Below, piece by piece: positions 48,685 to 57,402 of a stretch of DNA of 64,000 bases. How positions within the stretch are numbered: position 1 is the first letter of the stretch; each line of letters starts with the position of its first letter. Made by a program: the position numbers and the translations under genes. The stretch is from assembly GCF_019710575.1 (NCBI RefSeq), contig NZ_JAHWFK010000058.1:51152-115151 (forward strand), written 5' to 3'. The notes below the pieces were generated by a model. That model had not been told where the DNA came from. It ran no database searches and was given only the letters and a program-made list of their open reading frames with translations. The stretch comes from Paractinoplanes polyasparticus. GTDB taxonomy: Bacteria > Actinomycetota > Actinomycetes > Mycobacteriales > Micromonosporaceae.

Positions 48685-49295
48685 TCTACGAGCTGACCCG
48701 CCGGAACCGGCTGATGATCGCCGATCTGCTCGACAGCCTCGACGACGCGCAGTGGGAATCGGCGACGCTGTGCCGCGGCTGGACCGTACGACACCTCGCC
48801 GCCCACTTCGTACAGCCGATGCTGGTCGGTTTCGGGCAGTTCTTCCTCGCGTCGCTCCGGTTCCGCGGCGACACCGACCGGACGGTCGACCATTTCACCC
48901 GCAAGCTGGCCCGGCGTCCGCGCGCCGAACTGATCGCCCTGCTGCGCGCGCACGCCGGCGACCGGGTCAACCCGCCCCGGGTGGGGCCGATGGGACCGTT
49001 CGCCGAGACGTGCGTGCACCTGCGCGACATCGCCCGGCCGCTGGGTCTCGCCGCCGACGTGCCGATCGAGCATTGGCGCCTGCTGCTCGACTACCTCTGC
49101 TCGCCCGGCGCCGCGCCCGCCCTCGTGCCGCCCGGCCGCCTGACCGGCCTGCACCTGATCGCCACCGACACCGACTGGACCAGCGGCACAGGCGCAACCG
49201 TGACCGGCCCGATCGAAGCCCTCGGCCTGGCCATCACCGGCCGCCCCGCCGCCCTGCCCGACCTCAGCGGCCCCGGCGTCGATCAACTCGCCTGA
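48681..49295 (+). CDS. mycothiol-dependent maleylpyruvate-isomerase-like protein (DinB/TIGR03083 type)
   Basis: 204-residue four-helix protein of the actinobacterial DinB-like group: RNRLMIADLLDSLDDAQWES, then LCRGWTVRHLAAHFVQPMLV (His of the metal site) and CVHLRDIARPLGL (a second His). Such proteins bind a divalent metal by three His residues and use mycothiol. The reaction here is unknown. It is coupled to the MarR gene (ATGA), suggesting induction by a small toxic compound. Confidence 0.85.
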   Translation: MIYELTRRNRLMIADLLDSLDDAQWESATLCRGWTVRHLAAHFVQPMLVGFGQFFLASLRFRGDTDRTVDHFTRKLARRPRAELIALLRAHAGDRVNPPRVGPMGPFAETCVHLRDIARPLGLAADVPIEHWRLLLDYLCSPGAAPALVPPGRLTGLHLIATDTDWTSGTGATVTGPIEALGLAITGRPAALPDLSGPGVDQLA

Positions 49296-49312
49296 CCGAC
49301 CGAAGCAGAGAG

Positions 49313-49338
49313 TTGTCCACAAAGTCAGTCTGTCCACA
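49313..49338. other. pair of DnaA-box-like sites
   Basis: TTGTCCACA (49313-49321) and CTGTCCACA (49330-49338) lie 17 bp apart in the gap after the DinB-like gene. The first is identical to the high-GC DnaA box, the second differs by one allowed base. A similar pair occurs at 22766/22797. Clusters of few boxes away from oriC may titrate DnaA. Confidence 0.45.
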
Positions 49339-49400
49339 GGGCGCCAACGTGATCTCGCCGAACTCGACGATAATGTCGAGCGGGGGCCTACCCCCTGGGT

Positions 49401-49452
49401 GGGTGGGCTCTGCGGGTGGGCTCTGCGTGTGGGCTCTGCGGGTGGGCTCTGC
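49401..49452. repeat. four 13-bp tandem repeats
   Basis: GGGTGGGCTCTGC occurs four times in a row (49401-49413, 49414-49426, 49427-49439 with GTGT for GGGT, 49440-49452) between the DnaA-box pair and the end of the SulP gene. The period is not a multiple of three. No function evident. Confidence 0.75.
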
Positions 49453-49470
49453 GGGCGTCGGCGGGCACGA

Positions 49471-51600
49471 TTACGGGCTGCTCGCCTTCACGGGGAGCGG
49501 CTCGCGCACGCCACGATCCGGGTCGACCGCGTACATGCGGGCCTCCGCCAGGTCGAAATACAGGCCGGTCAGCGTCAACCGCCCCTCGGCCTCGGCGTCG
49601 CGGACCACCGGGTACGTCCGCAGGTTCAGCAGCTGCTGGGCCACGTTGGCCGTCACGCAGTGTTCCTCGTCGGCGCAGTCGGAGAAGTCCGCGCCGGACT
49701 GGGCCAGCCACCGTCCCAGCGCCTGATCCTCAGCGAAGCCACCCTTCATGAGCGCCCGCACCGCCCCGCACCCCGAGTGCCCGCACACCGTGATCGTGCC
49801 CACCCCCAGCACCCCCACGGCGAACTCGATGGCCGCCCCCACCGACGAGTCCCCGGCCCCGTGCGGCGGCACGATATTGCCCACGTTCCGCACGCAGAAC
49901 AGGTCGCCCGGCCCGCTGGTCGTGATCAGATTCGGGACCAGGCGAGAGTCCGCGCAGGTGATGAAGAGCTGTTCCGGCTGCTGCCCGTCGCGGGCCAGGC
50001 CGGCCAGGTGGGGGCGCACCAGCGGGGCCACGCTGCGTTCGAACTCGCGGATTCCCGCCTCCATCGCGTCGCGGCGTTGGCGGTCTCGGTCCTGCCACTG
50101 CGTCCACGAACCGAAGCGGCGGGCGGGGGCCGTCTTGCCGTCGCCCAGGCGGCCGTTCGTGGCGCGGGCGAACCACTCGTCGTTGGTTTCGCGCATCGTG
50201 ACCTTGCCGCCGGCCTTCTCGTACGTGGAGATCCAGTCGTCGATCACCTGGAAGGCGCCGTGGTCAAGGTAGTCGAGGTGCAGTTCGATCGTGACGTGTT
50301 CACCGGCCGGCACGAGAGCCAGCGCCCGCGCGACCCGGCCCGAGCCGACGAAGGCCAGCGAGCCGCTGACGGTGACCGTCCACTCCCCCGGGCCGGACGC
50401 CACGACGCGGGTTTCGCAGCGGGCGAGCCGCCACAGCATCGTCAGCACCGCCGCTCCGAGCCCGAGCGCGACCCCGGTGAGCAGGTCGGTCGCCACCACA
50501 GCGACGGCGGTGATCAGGTACGTCGGCAGTTCGCGGTGCCGGATGTAGGTGCGGATCTGGGCCAGGCTGATCAGCCGCAACCCGACCACGACCAGCACCG
50601 CGGCCAGCGTGGCCATCGGGATCGTCTCGAGCAGCGGCGCGCACAGCAGCACGAAGACCGCGATCCACAGGCCGTGCAGGACGGCCGACATCCGGGTGCG
50701 GGCGCCCGCGGCCACGTTGGTCGAGCTGCGCACGATCACGCCGGTGATCGGCAGGCCGCCGAGCAGACCCGAGGCGGCGTTGCCGGCGCCCTGGGCGACC
50801 AGTTCCCGGTTGAGGTCGGCGCGCGGGCCGTCGTGCATGCGGTCGACGGCCACGGCCGAGAGCAGGGATTCGACGCTGGCGACGAGAGCGATGGTCAGCA
50901 CGGCCACGGCGATCGGGCCGAGTCCGGCGTCCGGCCAGCGCGGGAGGATCAGCTCGTCGAGCGGCTGGTCGGGCAGGTCGACCCGCTTGACGTCGGCGCC
51001 GATTGCGGCGGCCAGGGCAGTGGTGACAACGACCGCGGCGAGGGCGGCCGGCAGCAGGGAGGTCTTCACCAGGCGCGGCCAGAACAGCAGGACGGCGATG
51101 GTGAGCACGCCGAGCAGTGTCGAGACGCCGTGGCCGCCGGCGATCTGGGCGGGCAGGTCGCGCAGGTTCTTCCAGGCCTCGCTCTGGGCGTCGCCGCCGA
51201 GCAGCACGTGGATCTGGCTGAGCGCGATGACCAGGCCGATGCCCGCCAGCATGCCGTGCACGACGGCGGGCGAGAGGGCGAGGGCGGCGCGGCCCAGGCG
51301 GGCGACGCCAAGAAGGATCTGTACGCCACCGGCCAGCGCGACGATGGCGGCGGTGCCGGCCAGTCCGAAATCACCGATGGTCCCGGCCACGATCACCGTG
51401 AGCCCGGCCGCGGGCCCGCTGACCTGCAACGGCGCCCCGCTGAGCAGGCCCACCACCACGCCCCCGACGACCGCCGCTATGAGCCCGGACAGCAGCGGCG
51501 CACCGGAGGCGGCGGCGATGCCGAGCGAGAGCGGGATGGCGATCAGGAAGACGACGATGGACGCCGGGACGTCATGCCGGAATGCCTTCAAGACGGACAT
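49471..51600 (-). CDS. SulP-family anion transporter fused to beta-carbonic anhydrase
   Basis: 709-residue fusion. Residues 1-~400 form a SulP/SLC26 transporter (VPASIVVFLIAIPLSLGIAA, then SGPAAGLTVIVAGTI and GLLGGLPITGVIVRSSTNVA), with 10-14 helices. About 410-500 is a STAS-like region (EHVTIELHLDYLDHGAFQVI). Residues ~510-700 form a beta-carbonic anhydrase with CADSRL (Cys549, Asp551) and CGHSGCGA (His608, Cys611), the zinc ligands. It should couple bicarbonate uptake or export to CO2 hydration at the membrane. The SulP part has the bicarbonate-type sequence, but sulfate is not excluded. Confidence 0.93.
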   Translation of the reverse strand: MSVLKAFRHDVPASIVVFLIAIPLSLGIAAASGAPLLSGLIAAVVGGVVVGLLSGAPLQVSGPAAGLTVIVAGTIGDFGLAGTAAIVALAGGVQILLGVARLGRAALALSPAVVHGMLAGIGLVIALSQIHVLLGGDAQSEAWKNLRDLPAQIAGGHGVSTLLGVLTIAVLLFWPRLVKTSLLPAALAAVVVTTALAAAIGADVKRVDLPDQPLDELILPRWPDAGLGPIAVAVLTIALVASVESLLSAVAVDRMHDGPRADLNRELVAQGAGNAASGLLGGLPITGVIVRSSTNVAAGARTRMSAVLHGLWIAVFVLLCAPLLETIPMATLAAVLVVVGLRLISLAQIRTYIRHRELPTYLITAVAVVATDLLTGVALGLGAAVLTMLWRLARCETRVVASGPGEWTVTVSGSLAFVGSGRVARALALVPAGEHVTIELHLDYLDHGAFQVIDDWISTYEKAGGKVTMRETNDEWFARATNGRLGDGKTAPARRFGSWTQWQDRDRQRRDAMEAGIREFERSVAPLVRPHLAGLARDGQQPEQLFITCADSRLVPNLITTSGPGDLFCVRNVGNIVPPHGAGDSSVGAAIEFAVGVLGVGTITVCGHSGCGAVRALMKGGFAEDQALGRWLAQSGADFSDCADEEHCVTANVAQQLLNLRTYPVVRDAEAEGRLTLTGLYFDLAEARMYAVDPDRGVREPLPVKASSP

Positions 51601-51666
51601 TCCGGCAATGTACCCATAAAGAGTTAACGCGCAGTTACGACGCGAGCGCGCTCAGCCAAGCCACAG

Positions 51667-52746
51667 CTAACTGACGGAAGGCTTCCAGACATCCTGGTTC
51701 GCCTCGTACATCTCGCGCAGGATCGCCGGCACGTCGTAGGTCAGCTTCCAGTCCGGGTAGTGCTGCTCGAACCGGGCCGTGCTGCTGATCCACCACTGGT
51801 GGTCGCCGGTGCGGGCCTGGTCGACGTAGTCGGTGCGCGCCTCGAGGCCGGTGATCTGCTCGGCGATCTGGAACGCCTCGATGTGGCTGCAGTTCGAGAA
51901 GCGGCCGCCGCCCATGTTGTAGACCTCGGCGACGCGGGGCGCCTTGTGGAACGCCTCGAACGCCGACACCAGGTCGTGCGAGTGAATGGCGTCCCGCACC
52001 ATTTTTCCCTTGTACCCGTAGATGTGGTACATCCGCTGCTCCATGACGCACCTCATCACGTACGCCAGGAAGCCGTGCAGCTCGGCGGCCGAGTGACCCG
52101 GTCCGGTGAGCGTGCCGCCCCGGAAGACCGCCGTGGGCATGTCGAAGTACCGGCCGTACTCCTGAACCAGCACGTCCGCCGCGACCTTGGAGGCGCCGAA
52201 GACCGAGTGCAGGGTCTGGTCGATCGACATCTGCTCGTCGATGCCCTGGTGCCACTGGTGGTCCGCGGGCAGCTCGTACCGGCTCTCCTGCTCGATCAGC
52301 GGGAGCCGGTTCGGGGTGTCGCCGTAGACCTTGTTGGTCGAGGTGAAGATGAACGGGGCGCTCGGCGCGTGCGCGCGCGCCGCCTCCAGCATGTTGAGCG
52401 TGCCGACCGCGTTGACGTCGAAGTCGGTGAACGGCTCCTTGGCCGCCCAGTCGTGCGAGGGCTGGGCCGCGGCGTGGATGACCAGGCCGATGTTGCTGCC
52501 CAGCTTGGCGAAGAGCGCGGCCAGCCCGTCCCGGTCGCGGATGTCGATCTCGTGGTGGGTGTACCGGTCGCCGACCTCCTTGGTCAGGCGGTCCAGGTTC
52601 CACCGGGTGGAGCCGTCCTTGCCGAAGAAGTAGCTGCGCATGTCGTTGTCGATGCCGACGACGTCCATGCCGAGGCCGGCGAAGTGCCTCACCGACTCGG
52701 AGCCGATCAAACCGGCGGATCCGGTCACCACGACGACATTGCTCAT
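51667..52746 (-). CDS. NAD-dependent sugar-nucleotide epimerase (CDP-paratose 2-epimerase-like)
   Basis: 359-residue extended SDR: VVVVTGSAGLIGSESVRHFA (GxxGxxG), VIHAAAQPSHDWA, FIFTSTNKVYGDTPNRLPLI, SVFGASKVAADVLVQEYGRY and FRGGTLTGPGHSAAELHGFL. The order matches the CDP-tyvelose/paratose 2-epimerase group. Oddity: the catalytic Tyr of Y-x3-K is Phe183 (with Lys187 kept), which seems conserved in a side group of this family. AGGAGG lies 7 bases before ATG 52746. Likely in synthesis of a sugar for a cell-surface glycan, but no matching glycosyltransferases are adjacent. Confidence 0.87.
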   Translation of the reverse strand: MSNVVVVTGSAGLIGSESVRHFAGLGMDVVGIDNDMRSYFFGKDGSTRWNLDRLTKEVGDRYTHHEIDIRDRDGLAALFAKLGSNIGLVIHAAAQPSHDWAAKEPFTDFDVNAVGTLNMLEAARAHAPSAPFIFTSTNKVYGDTPNRLPLIEQESRYELPADHQWHQGIDEQMSIDQTLHSVFGASKVAADVLVQEYGRYFDMPTAVFRGGTLTGPGHSAAELHGFLAYVMRCVMEQRMYHIYGYKGKMVRDAIHSHDLVSAFEAFHKAPRVAEVYNMGGGRFSNCSHIEAFQIAEQITGLEARTDYVDQARTGDHQWWISSTARFEQHYPDWKLTYDVPAILREMYEANQDVWKPSVS

Positions 52747-52749
52747 CAA

Positions 52750-52974
52750 ACAACCTCCTGGAGAGAGTTCGGCCCGAGGTTACCGGAGGTAATGCCTTCA
52801 GTCCGGCCATGGGTGGTGGGCGGGGCGGTTGGACGGGGCACACAGCTTGGCAACTGCCTGCTGTGTCGTCACAGTCATGCATGGCACTGATGTGAAACGG
52901 GCACGTGACAGATTCGGCACATGTGATGGCGAGGCTCCGACAAGGCAGAGTTGGGCCAGGAGAAGGGCGGTCCC
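52750..52974 (+). other. intergenic region before the ligase fusion operon
   Basis: 225 bp between divergent genes. It ends with an AGGAGAAGGGCGG ribosome site for ATG 52975 and holds two related ACGTGAC/CACATGTGA elements (about 52902-52927). I see no terminator or small gene. Probably the promoter region of both the epimerase and the 52975-59181 operon. Confidence 0.35.
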
Positions 52975-55551
52975 ATGACGGAGTCTTTGAGCGTCACCTC
53001 GGGTGATGCTACGGCGAGCCACGGCCTCGACCTCGGTGTCGAGGAGGAGTTGCACGTCGTTGACCTGGTCACCCGTGAGCTCGTACCGAGGGCGCAGGAG
53101 ATCCTCGACCGGCTCGACCCGGCACATTTCTCGGCCGAACTGCACCGTTCCGTGGTCGAGACGAACACTCCGGTGGCCATCACGCTGGACGGTCTGCGCG
53201 ACGCCATCGTCGATCGCCGGCGCACCGCGATCACCGTCGCCGAGTCGCTCGGGCTGGGACTGGTCGCCTCGGGCACGGTCCCGCTGGTCGACCTGGAGTC
53301 ACTCCCCGTGACGCCCACCTCGCGCTACCGGCGGATGCTCGACGACTACCAGATGCTGGCCCGGGAGCAGTTGATCTGCGGCGCCCAGGTGCACGTCGGG
53401 GTGCCCGACCGGGACGAGGCGGTCGCGGTCACCCAGCGGGTCGCCTCGGCGCTGCCCACGCTGCTCTCGCTGAGCACCAGCTCGCCGTTCTGGATGGGTG
53501 AGGACTCGGGCTATGCCAGCGTGCGCTCGCTGGTCTGGCTGCGCTGGCCGACCGCCGGCGACCCGGGCCCGCTCAACAGCGCGGCCGAGTTCGACGAGCT
53601 GGTGGCCGACCTGATCGCCTCGGGCACCATCACCGACCCCAAGATGGTCTATTTCGACGTGCGCCCGTCGGCCCACGTGCCCACGGTCGAGCTGCGCGTC
53701 ACCGACTCCAGCCCCGACGTCGACACGGTCGTGCTGATCGCCGGCTTGTTCCGGGGTCTCGTGCTGCGCGCCCAGCAGGACTACCGCGCCGGTCGCCCCT
53801 TCACGCCCACCCGGCCGCCGGTGCACCGCGCGGCGATGTGGCGCGCCGCCCGCTCCGGTTTGGAGGGCGACCTGCTCGACCTGCCGCGCTCGCCGCAGCC
53901 GGTGCCGGCCGCGGTCGCCGTAGAGCGGCTCGTCGGCGACCTGCGGCCTCAGCTGGAGGAGCTGGGCGACTGGGAGCAGGTCTTCGATCTGTCGGTGCGG
54001 GCGCTCAGCCGGGGCAGCTCGGCCGCCCGCCAGCGCCGGGCCCTGGCCCGCCGCGGCCGCATCTCCGACGTTGTCGACCTCGTCGTGGCCGACACGCGCG
54101 GCGGCGCCACCGGCATCGGCCCCGAGGGGCAGACGGTTCCGGCCGGGCTGTTCCCGTACGCCGCCGCCGGTGACGAGGCCTTCCCGGGCGGTGAGGTCGA
54201 TCCGGCATACGCGGGCATCACCAATGTCCTGACGGCCCTCGGGTCGGCCGGCCTCCGCCGCCGCGAGGACGCCAAGGACGACGAGCAGCGCGCGCGAGGC
54301 ATCACGTTCAGCGTGGCCGGCGAGGCTGCCACCCGGCTGTTCCCGTTCGACCTGGTGCCGCGCATCGTGCCTGCGGCGGACTGGGCTGGGCTGCGGGTCG
54401 GGCTGGTGCAGCGGGTGCGCGCGCTCGACCTGTTCATTCAGGACGTGTACGGCGAGCGCAACGTCGTCCAGGACGGCATCGTGCCCGAGTGGGTGCTCGA
54501 CGGCTCGCCCGAGCTGCGCCCCAGCGGCGCCCTGGTCGCCCACGAGGGGGTCCGGGCCCAGGTGGCCGGGGTCGACCTGGTGCGCGACGCCGACGGCAAG
54601 TGGTGCGTGCTCGAGGACAACCTGCGGGTGCCGTCCGGCATCGCGTACGCCATGCAGAACCGCCGCCTCACCCAGAGCGTCCTGCCCGAGCTGCCCGAGC
54701 CGGACGGCCTGATCTCGGTCGAGCGCACCCCCGAGCTGCTGCGCCGCGCCCTGACCGACGCCGCCCGACCGGCTGCCGGCGACAACCCGAAGATCGTGGT
54801 GCTCAGCCAGGGCCCGGACGACTCGGCCTGGTTCGAGCACCGGATGCTGGCCGAGGAGATGGGCGTCCCGGTCGTCCGCAGCACCGAGCTGTTCGTCGAC
54901 GACACCCGCGTGTTCCGGATCCGCGACGGCAAGCGCCACCCGGTCGACGTCATCTATCTGCGAATGGGCGAGGACAGCCTGGTCCACTCCCCCGGCGCCG
55001 ACGGCATGCCGCTGGGCCCCAGCCTGGTCACCGCCCTGCACGCCGACACGGTGGTGCTGGCCAACGCGCTGGGCAACGGGATCGGCGACGACAAGGCCGT
55101 GTACGCCTACGTGCCCCAGCTGATCGAGTACTACCTGGGCGAGAAGCCGCTGCTGGCCGACGTGCCGACCTATCTGTGCGGACTGCCCGAGCAGCGGGCC
55201 GAGGTGCTCGACCGCCTGCACGAGCTGGTCTGCAAGCCGGTCGACGGCTACGGCGGCGACCGGATCGTCATCGGCCCCCACGCTTCGCCGGAAGACCTGG
55301 CGGCCGTACGCCGGCAGATCCGCACCGCGCCGCACCGGTGGGTCGCCCAGGAGGTCGTCAACCTCTCGACGCACCCGGTCTTCGACGGTCACCAGCTCGC
55401 GCCCCGGCACGTCGACCTGCGCGCCTTCGTCTTCACCGGCAGCGAGTCGGTGGTCGCCCCGGCCGCGCTGACCCGGGTCGCCCCGGCCGGCTCGATGATC
55501 GTCAACTCGTCGCGCGGCGGCGGCTCGAAGGACACCTGGTTGCTCGGGTGA
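52975..55551 (+). CDS. GCS2 carboxylate-amine ligase fused to circularly permuted ATP-grasp
   Basis: 858-residue two-enzyme fusion. Residues ~15-370 are a GCS2/YbdK-type glutamate-cysteine ligase-like domain (LGVEEELHVVDLVTRELVPR, ETNTPVAITLDGLRDA, CGAQVHVGVPDRDEAV, FDVRPSAHVPTVELRVTDSS). Residues ~400-858 are a circularly permuted ATP-grasp of type 2 (COG2308), with CVLEDNLRVPSGIAYAMQNR, LVCKPVDGYGGDRIVIGPHA and APRHVDLRAFVFTGSE. Each half should form a peptide or amide bond from amino acids with ATP. It heads an operon with an amidotransferase and a peptidase, so I infer synthesis of a short peptide amide. Substrates unknown. Confidence 0.85.
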   Translation: MTESLSVTSGDATASHGLDLGVEEELHVVDLVTRELVPRAQEILDRLDPAHFSAELHRSVVETNTPVAITLDGLRDAIVDRRRTAITVAESLGLGLVASGTVPLVDLESLPVTPTSRYRRMLDDYQMLAREQLICGAQVHVGVPDRDEAVAVTQRVASALPTLLSLSTSSPFWMGEDSGYASVRSLVWLRWPTAGDPGPLNSAAEFDELVADLIASGTITDPKMVYFDVRPSAHVPTVELRVTDSSPDVDTVVLIAGLFRGLVLRAQQDYRAGRPFTPTRPPVHRAAMWRAARSGLEGDLLDLPRSPQPVPAAVAVERLVGDLRPQLEELGDWEQVFDLSVRALSRGSSAARQRRALARRGRISDVVDLVVADTRGGATGIGPEGQTVPAGLFPYAAAGDEAFPGGEVDPAYAGITNVLTALGSAGLRRREDAKDDEQRARGITFSVAGEAATRLFPFDLVPRIVPAADWAGLRVGLVQRVRALDLFIQDVYGERNVVQDGIVPEWVLDGSPELRPSGALVAHEGVRAQVAGVDLVRDADGKWCVLEDNLRVPSGIAYAMQNRRLTQSVLPELPEPDGLISVERTPELLRRALTDAARPAAGDNPKIVVLSQGPDDSAWFEHRMLAEEMGVPVVRSTELFVDDTRVFRIRDGKRHPVDVIYLRMGEDSLVHSPGADGMPLGPSLVTALHADTVVLANALGNGIGDDKAVYAYVPQLIEYYLGEKPLLADVPTYLCGLPEQRAEVLDRLHELVCKPVDGYGGDRIVIGPHASPEDLAAVRRQIRTAPHRWVAQEVVNLSTHPVFDGHQLAPRHVDLRAFVFTGSESVVAPAALTRVAPAGSMIVNSSRGGGSKDTWLLG

Positions 55552-55610
55552 CCGGCGTGTTACGGCCCGGTGACCTGATCGAAACCGACGACAGGGAGGT
55601 TCGGTAAATC

Positions 55611-57383
55611 ATGTGCGGAATCGCGGGCGAACTGCGGTACGACGGGCACCTCGCGGACAGCGAGGCGGTCCGCCGGATGCTGCCCTGCCTGGAATCGCGC
55701 GGCCCCGACGGCGAGGGCCTGTGGGCGCGCGGACCGATCGCGCTCGGCCACCGCCGCCTGAAGATCATCGACCTCTCCGAGGCCGGCGGCCAGCCCATGA
55801 CCGACGACGAACTGGGCCTCTCGCTGGTCTTCAACGGCTGCATCTACAACTACAAACAGCTGCGCGAGGAGCTTCAGGGGTACGGCTACAAGTTCTTCTC
55901 GACCTCGGACACCGAGGTCATCATCAAGGCGTACCACCGCTGGGGCGCCGACTGCGTCCAGCACTTCCTGGGCATGTTCGCCTTCGCGATCGTCGAGCAC
56001 GACAGCGGTACGGTCGTGCTGGCCCGCGACCGGCTCGGCATCAAGCCGCTCTATCTGGCCGAGACACGGGGCCGGGTGCGCTTCGCGTCGACGCTGCCCG
56101 CGCTGCTGGCCGCCGGTGACGTGGACAAGTCGATCGACAAGGTCGCGCTGCAGCACTACATGACGTTCCACTCGGTGGTGCCGGCGCCGCGAACGATCGT
56201 CAACGGCGTCCGCAAGCTTCCCCCGGCCACCGTCCGGGTGATCCGGGCCGACGGCACCGCGACCGACCAGGTCTACTGGGAGGCGTCGTTCACGCGCCGG
56301 CCCGAGGTCGCGGACGCCGAGTGGCCGGAGCTGATCCACGAGAAGCTGAAGGTGGCGGTCGAGCGGCGGATGGTGGCCGACGTGCCGGTCGGCGTGCTGC
56401 TCTCGGGCGGCATCGACTCCAGCTACATCGTGGCTCTGCTGGCCGAGCAGGGGCAGCGCGGCCTGACGACCTTCAGCATCGGCTTCGAGGCGGCGGGCGG
56501 CGAGACCGGCGACGAGTTCGCCTACTCCGACATCGTGGCGAAGCAGTTCGACACCGTGCATCACCAGATCCGGATCGGCAAGGACCGGTTCCTGCCCGCC
56601 GTCGACCGCACGGTGGCGGCGATGAGCGAGCCGATGGTGTCGCACGACTGCATCGCGTTCAACCTGTTGAGCGAGGATGTCTCGAAGTCGGTCAAGGTCG
56701 TACAATCGGGGCAGGGTGCGGACGAGATCCTGGCCGGCTACAGCTGGTATCCGCCACTTGAGCACGTGCCCTACGGCCAGGCCGTCGACGCGTACGCGGA
56801 AGAGTTCTTCGACCGCCCGCACGCCGACCTCGCCCGGCAGCTGAGCCCCGAGTGGCTGATCGGCGACGACGTCAGCCGGGAGTTCGTCGCCGCGAGCTTC
56901 GGCCGGCACGGCGCCGAGACCGCGGTCGACGCGGCGTTGCGACTCGACTCGCAGGTGATGCTGGTCGACGATCCGGTCAAACGGGTCGACAACATGACTA
57001 TGGCGTGGGGCCTCGAGGCTCGCGTACCGTTCCTCGATCACGAGTTGGTGGAACTGGCCGCGGCCTGCCCGCCCGCTCTGAAATTGGCGCACGGCGGCAA
57101 GGGGGTGCTCAAGCAGGCGGCCCGCGGGGTGGTGCCCGACGAAGTGATCGACCGCACCAAGGGTTACTTCCCGGTTCCGGGCATCCGGCACCTCGAAGGA
57201 GCGATGCTCGACAAGGTGCGGGACGCACTCTTCGCACCGGCCGCCCGCGATCGGGGCCTCTTCCGGCCCGAGTACGTCGACGCGTTGCTGGCCGACCCGA
57301 ACACCCCGCGCACCACGCTCGGCGCCAACCAGCTGTGGCAGCTCGCCCTGCTGGAGATGTGGCTGCAGGACAAAGGAATCTAG
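55611..57383 (+). CDS. asparagine-synthase-type amidotransferase (N-acetylglutaminylglutamine amidotransferase-like)
   Basis: 590-residue class II glutamine amidotransferase. The N-terminal glutaminase has the nucleophile Cys2 (MCGIAGELRYDG) and later LESRGPDGEG, VFNGCIYNYKQLREEL. The C-terminal synthetase holds the PPi-loop SGGIDSSY (around residue 265) and SGQGADEILAGYSWYPPL. Overall length and details (HSVVPAPRTIVNGVRKLPPA, LEARVPFLDHELVELAAACP) match the NAGGN amidotransferase group rather than plain AsnB. It would convert a terminal carboxylate of a small peptide to an amide, using glutamine and ATP. GGGAGGT before ATG 55611; 60 bp after the ligase fusion. Confidence 0.88.
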   Translation: MCGIAGELRYDGHLADSEAVRRMLPCLESRGPDGEGLWARGPIALGHRRLKIIDLSEAGGQPMTDDELGLSLVFNGCIYNYKQLREELQGYGYKFFSTSDTEVIIKAYHRWGADCVQHFLGMFAFAIVEHDSGTVVLARDRLGIKPLYLAETRGRVRFASTLPALLAAGDVDKSIDKVALQHYMTFHSVVPAPRTIVNGVRKLPPATVRVIRADGTATDQVYWEASFTRRPEVADAEWPELIHEKLKVAVERRMVADVPVGVLLSGGIDSSYIVALLAEQGQRGLTTFSIGFEAAGGETGDEFAYSDIVAKQFDTVHHQIRIGKDRFLPAVDRTVAAMSEPMVSHDCIAFNLLSEDVSKSVKVVQSGQGADEILAGYSWYPPLEHVPYGQAVDAYAEEFFDRPHADLARQLSPEWLIGDDVSREFVAASFGRHGAETAVDAALRLDSQVMLVDDPVKRVDNMTMAWGLEARVPFLDHELVELAAACPPALKLAHGGKGVLKQAARGVVPDEVIDRTKGYFPVPGIRHLEGAMLDKVRDALFAPAARDRGLFRPEYVDALLADPNTPRTTLGANQLWQLALLEMWLQDKGI

Positions 57384-57402
57384 ACAACGAGGGAGGACCC
57401 GT

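Noticed and set aside
49399..51627. A 742-codon frame antisense to the SulP-carbonic anhydrase gene
   Set aside because: Composition is typical of antisense GC-rich shadow (His, Gln, Arg, Gly), and it would translate through the 13-bp repeats.
53299..55410. A 703-codon antisense frame opposite the ligase fusion
   Set aside because: Shadow of the real gene; no ribosome site and no recognisable domain.
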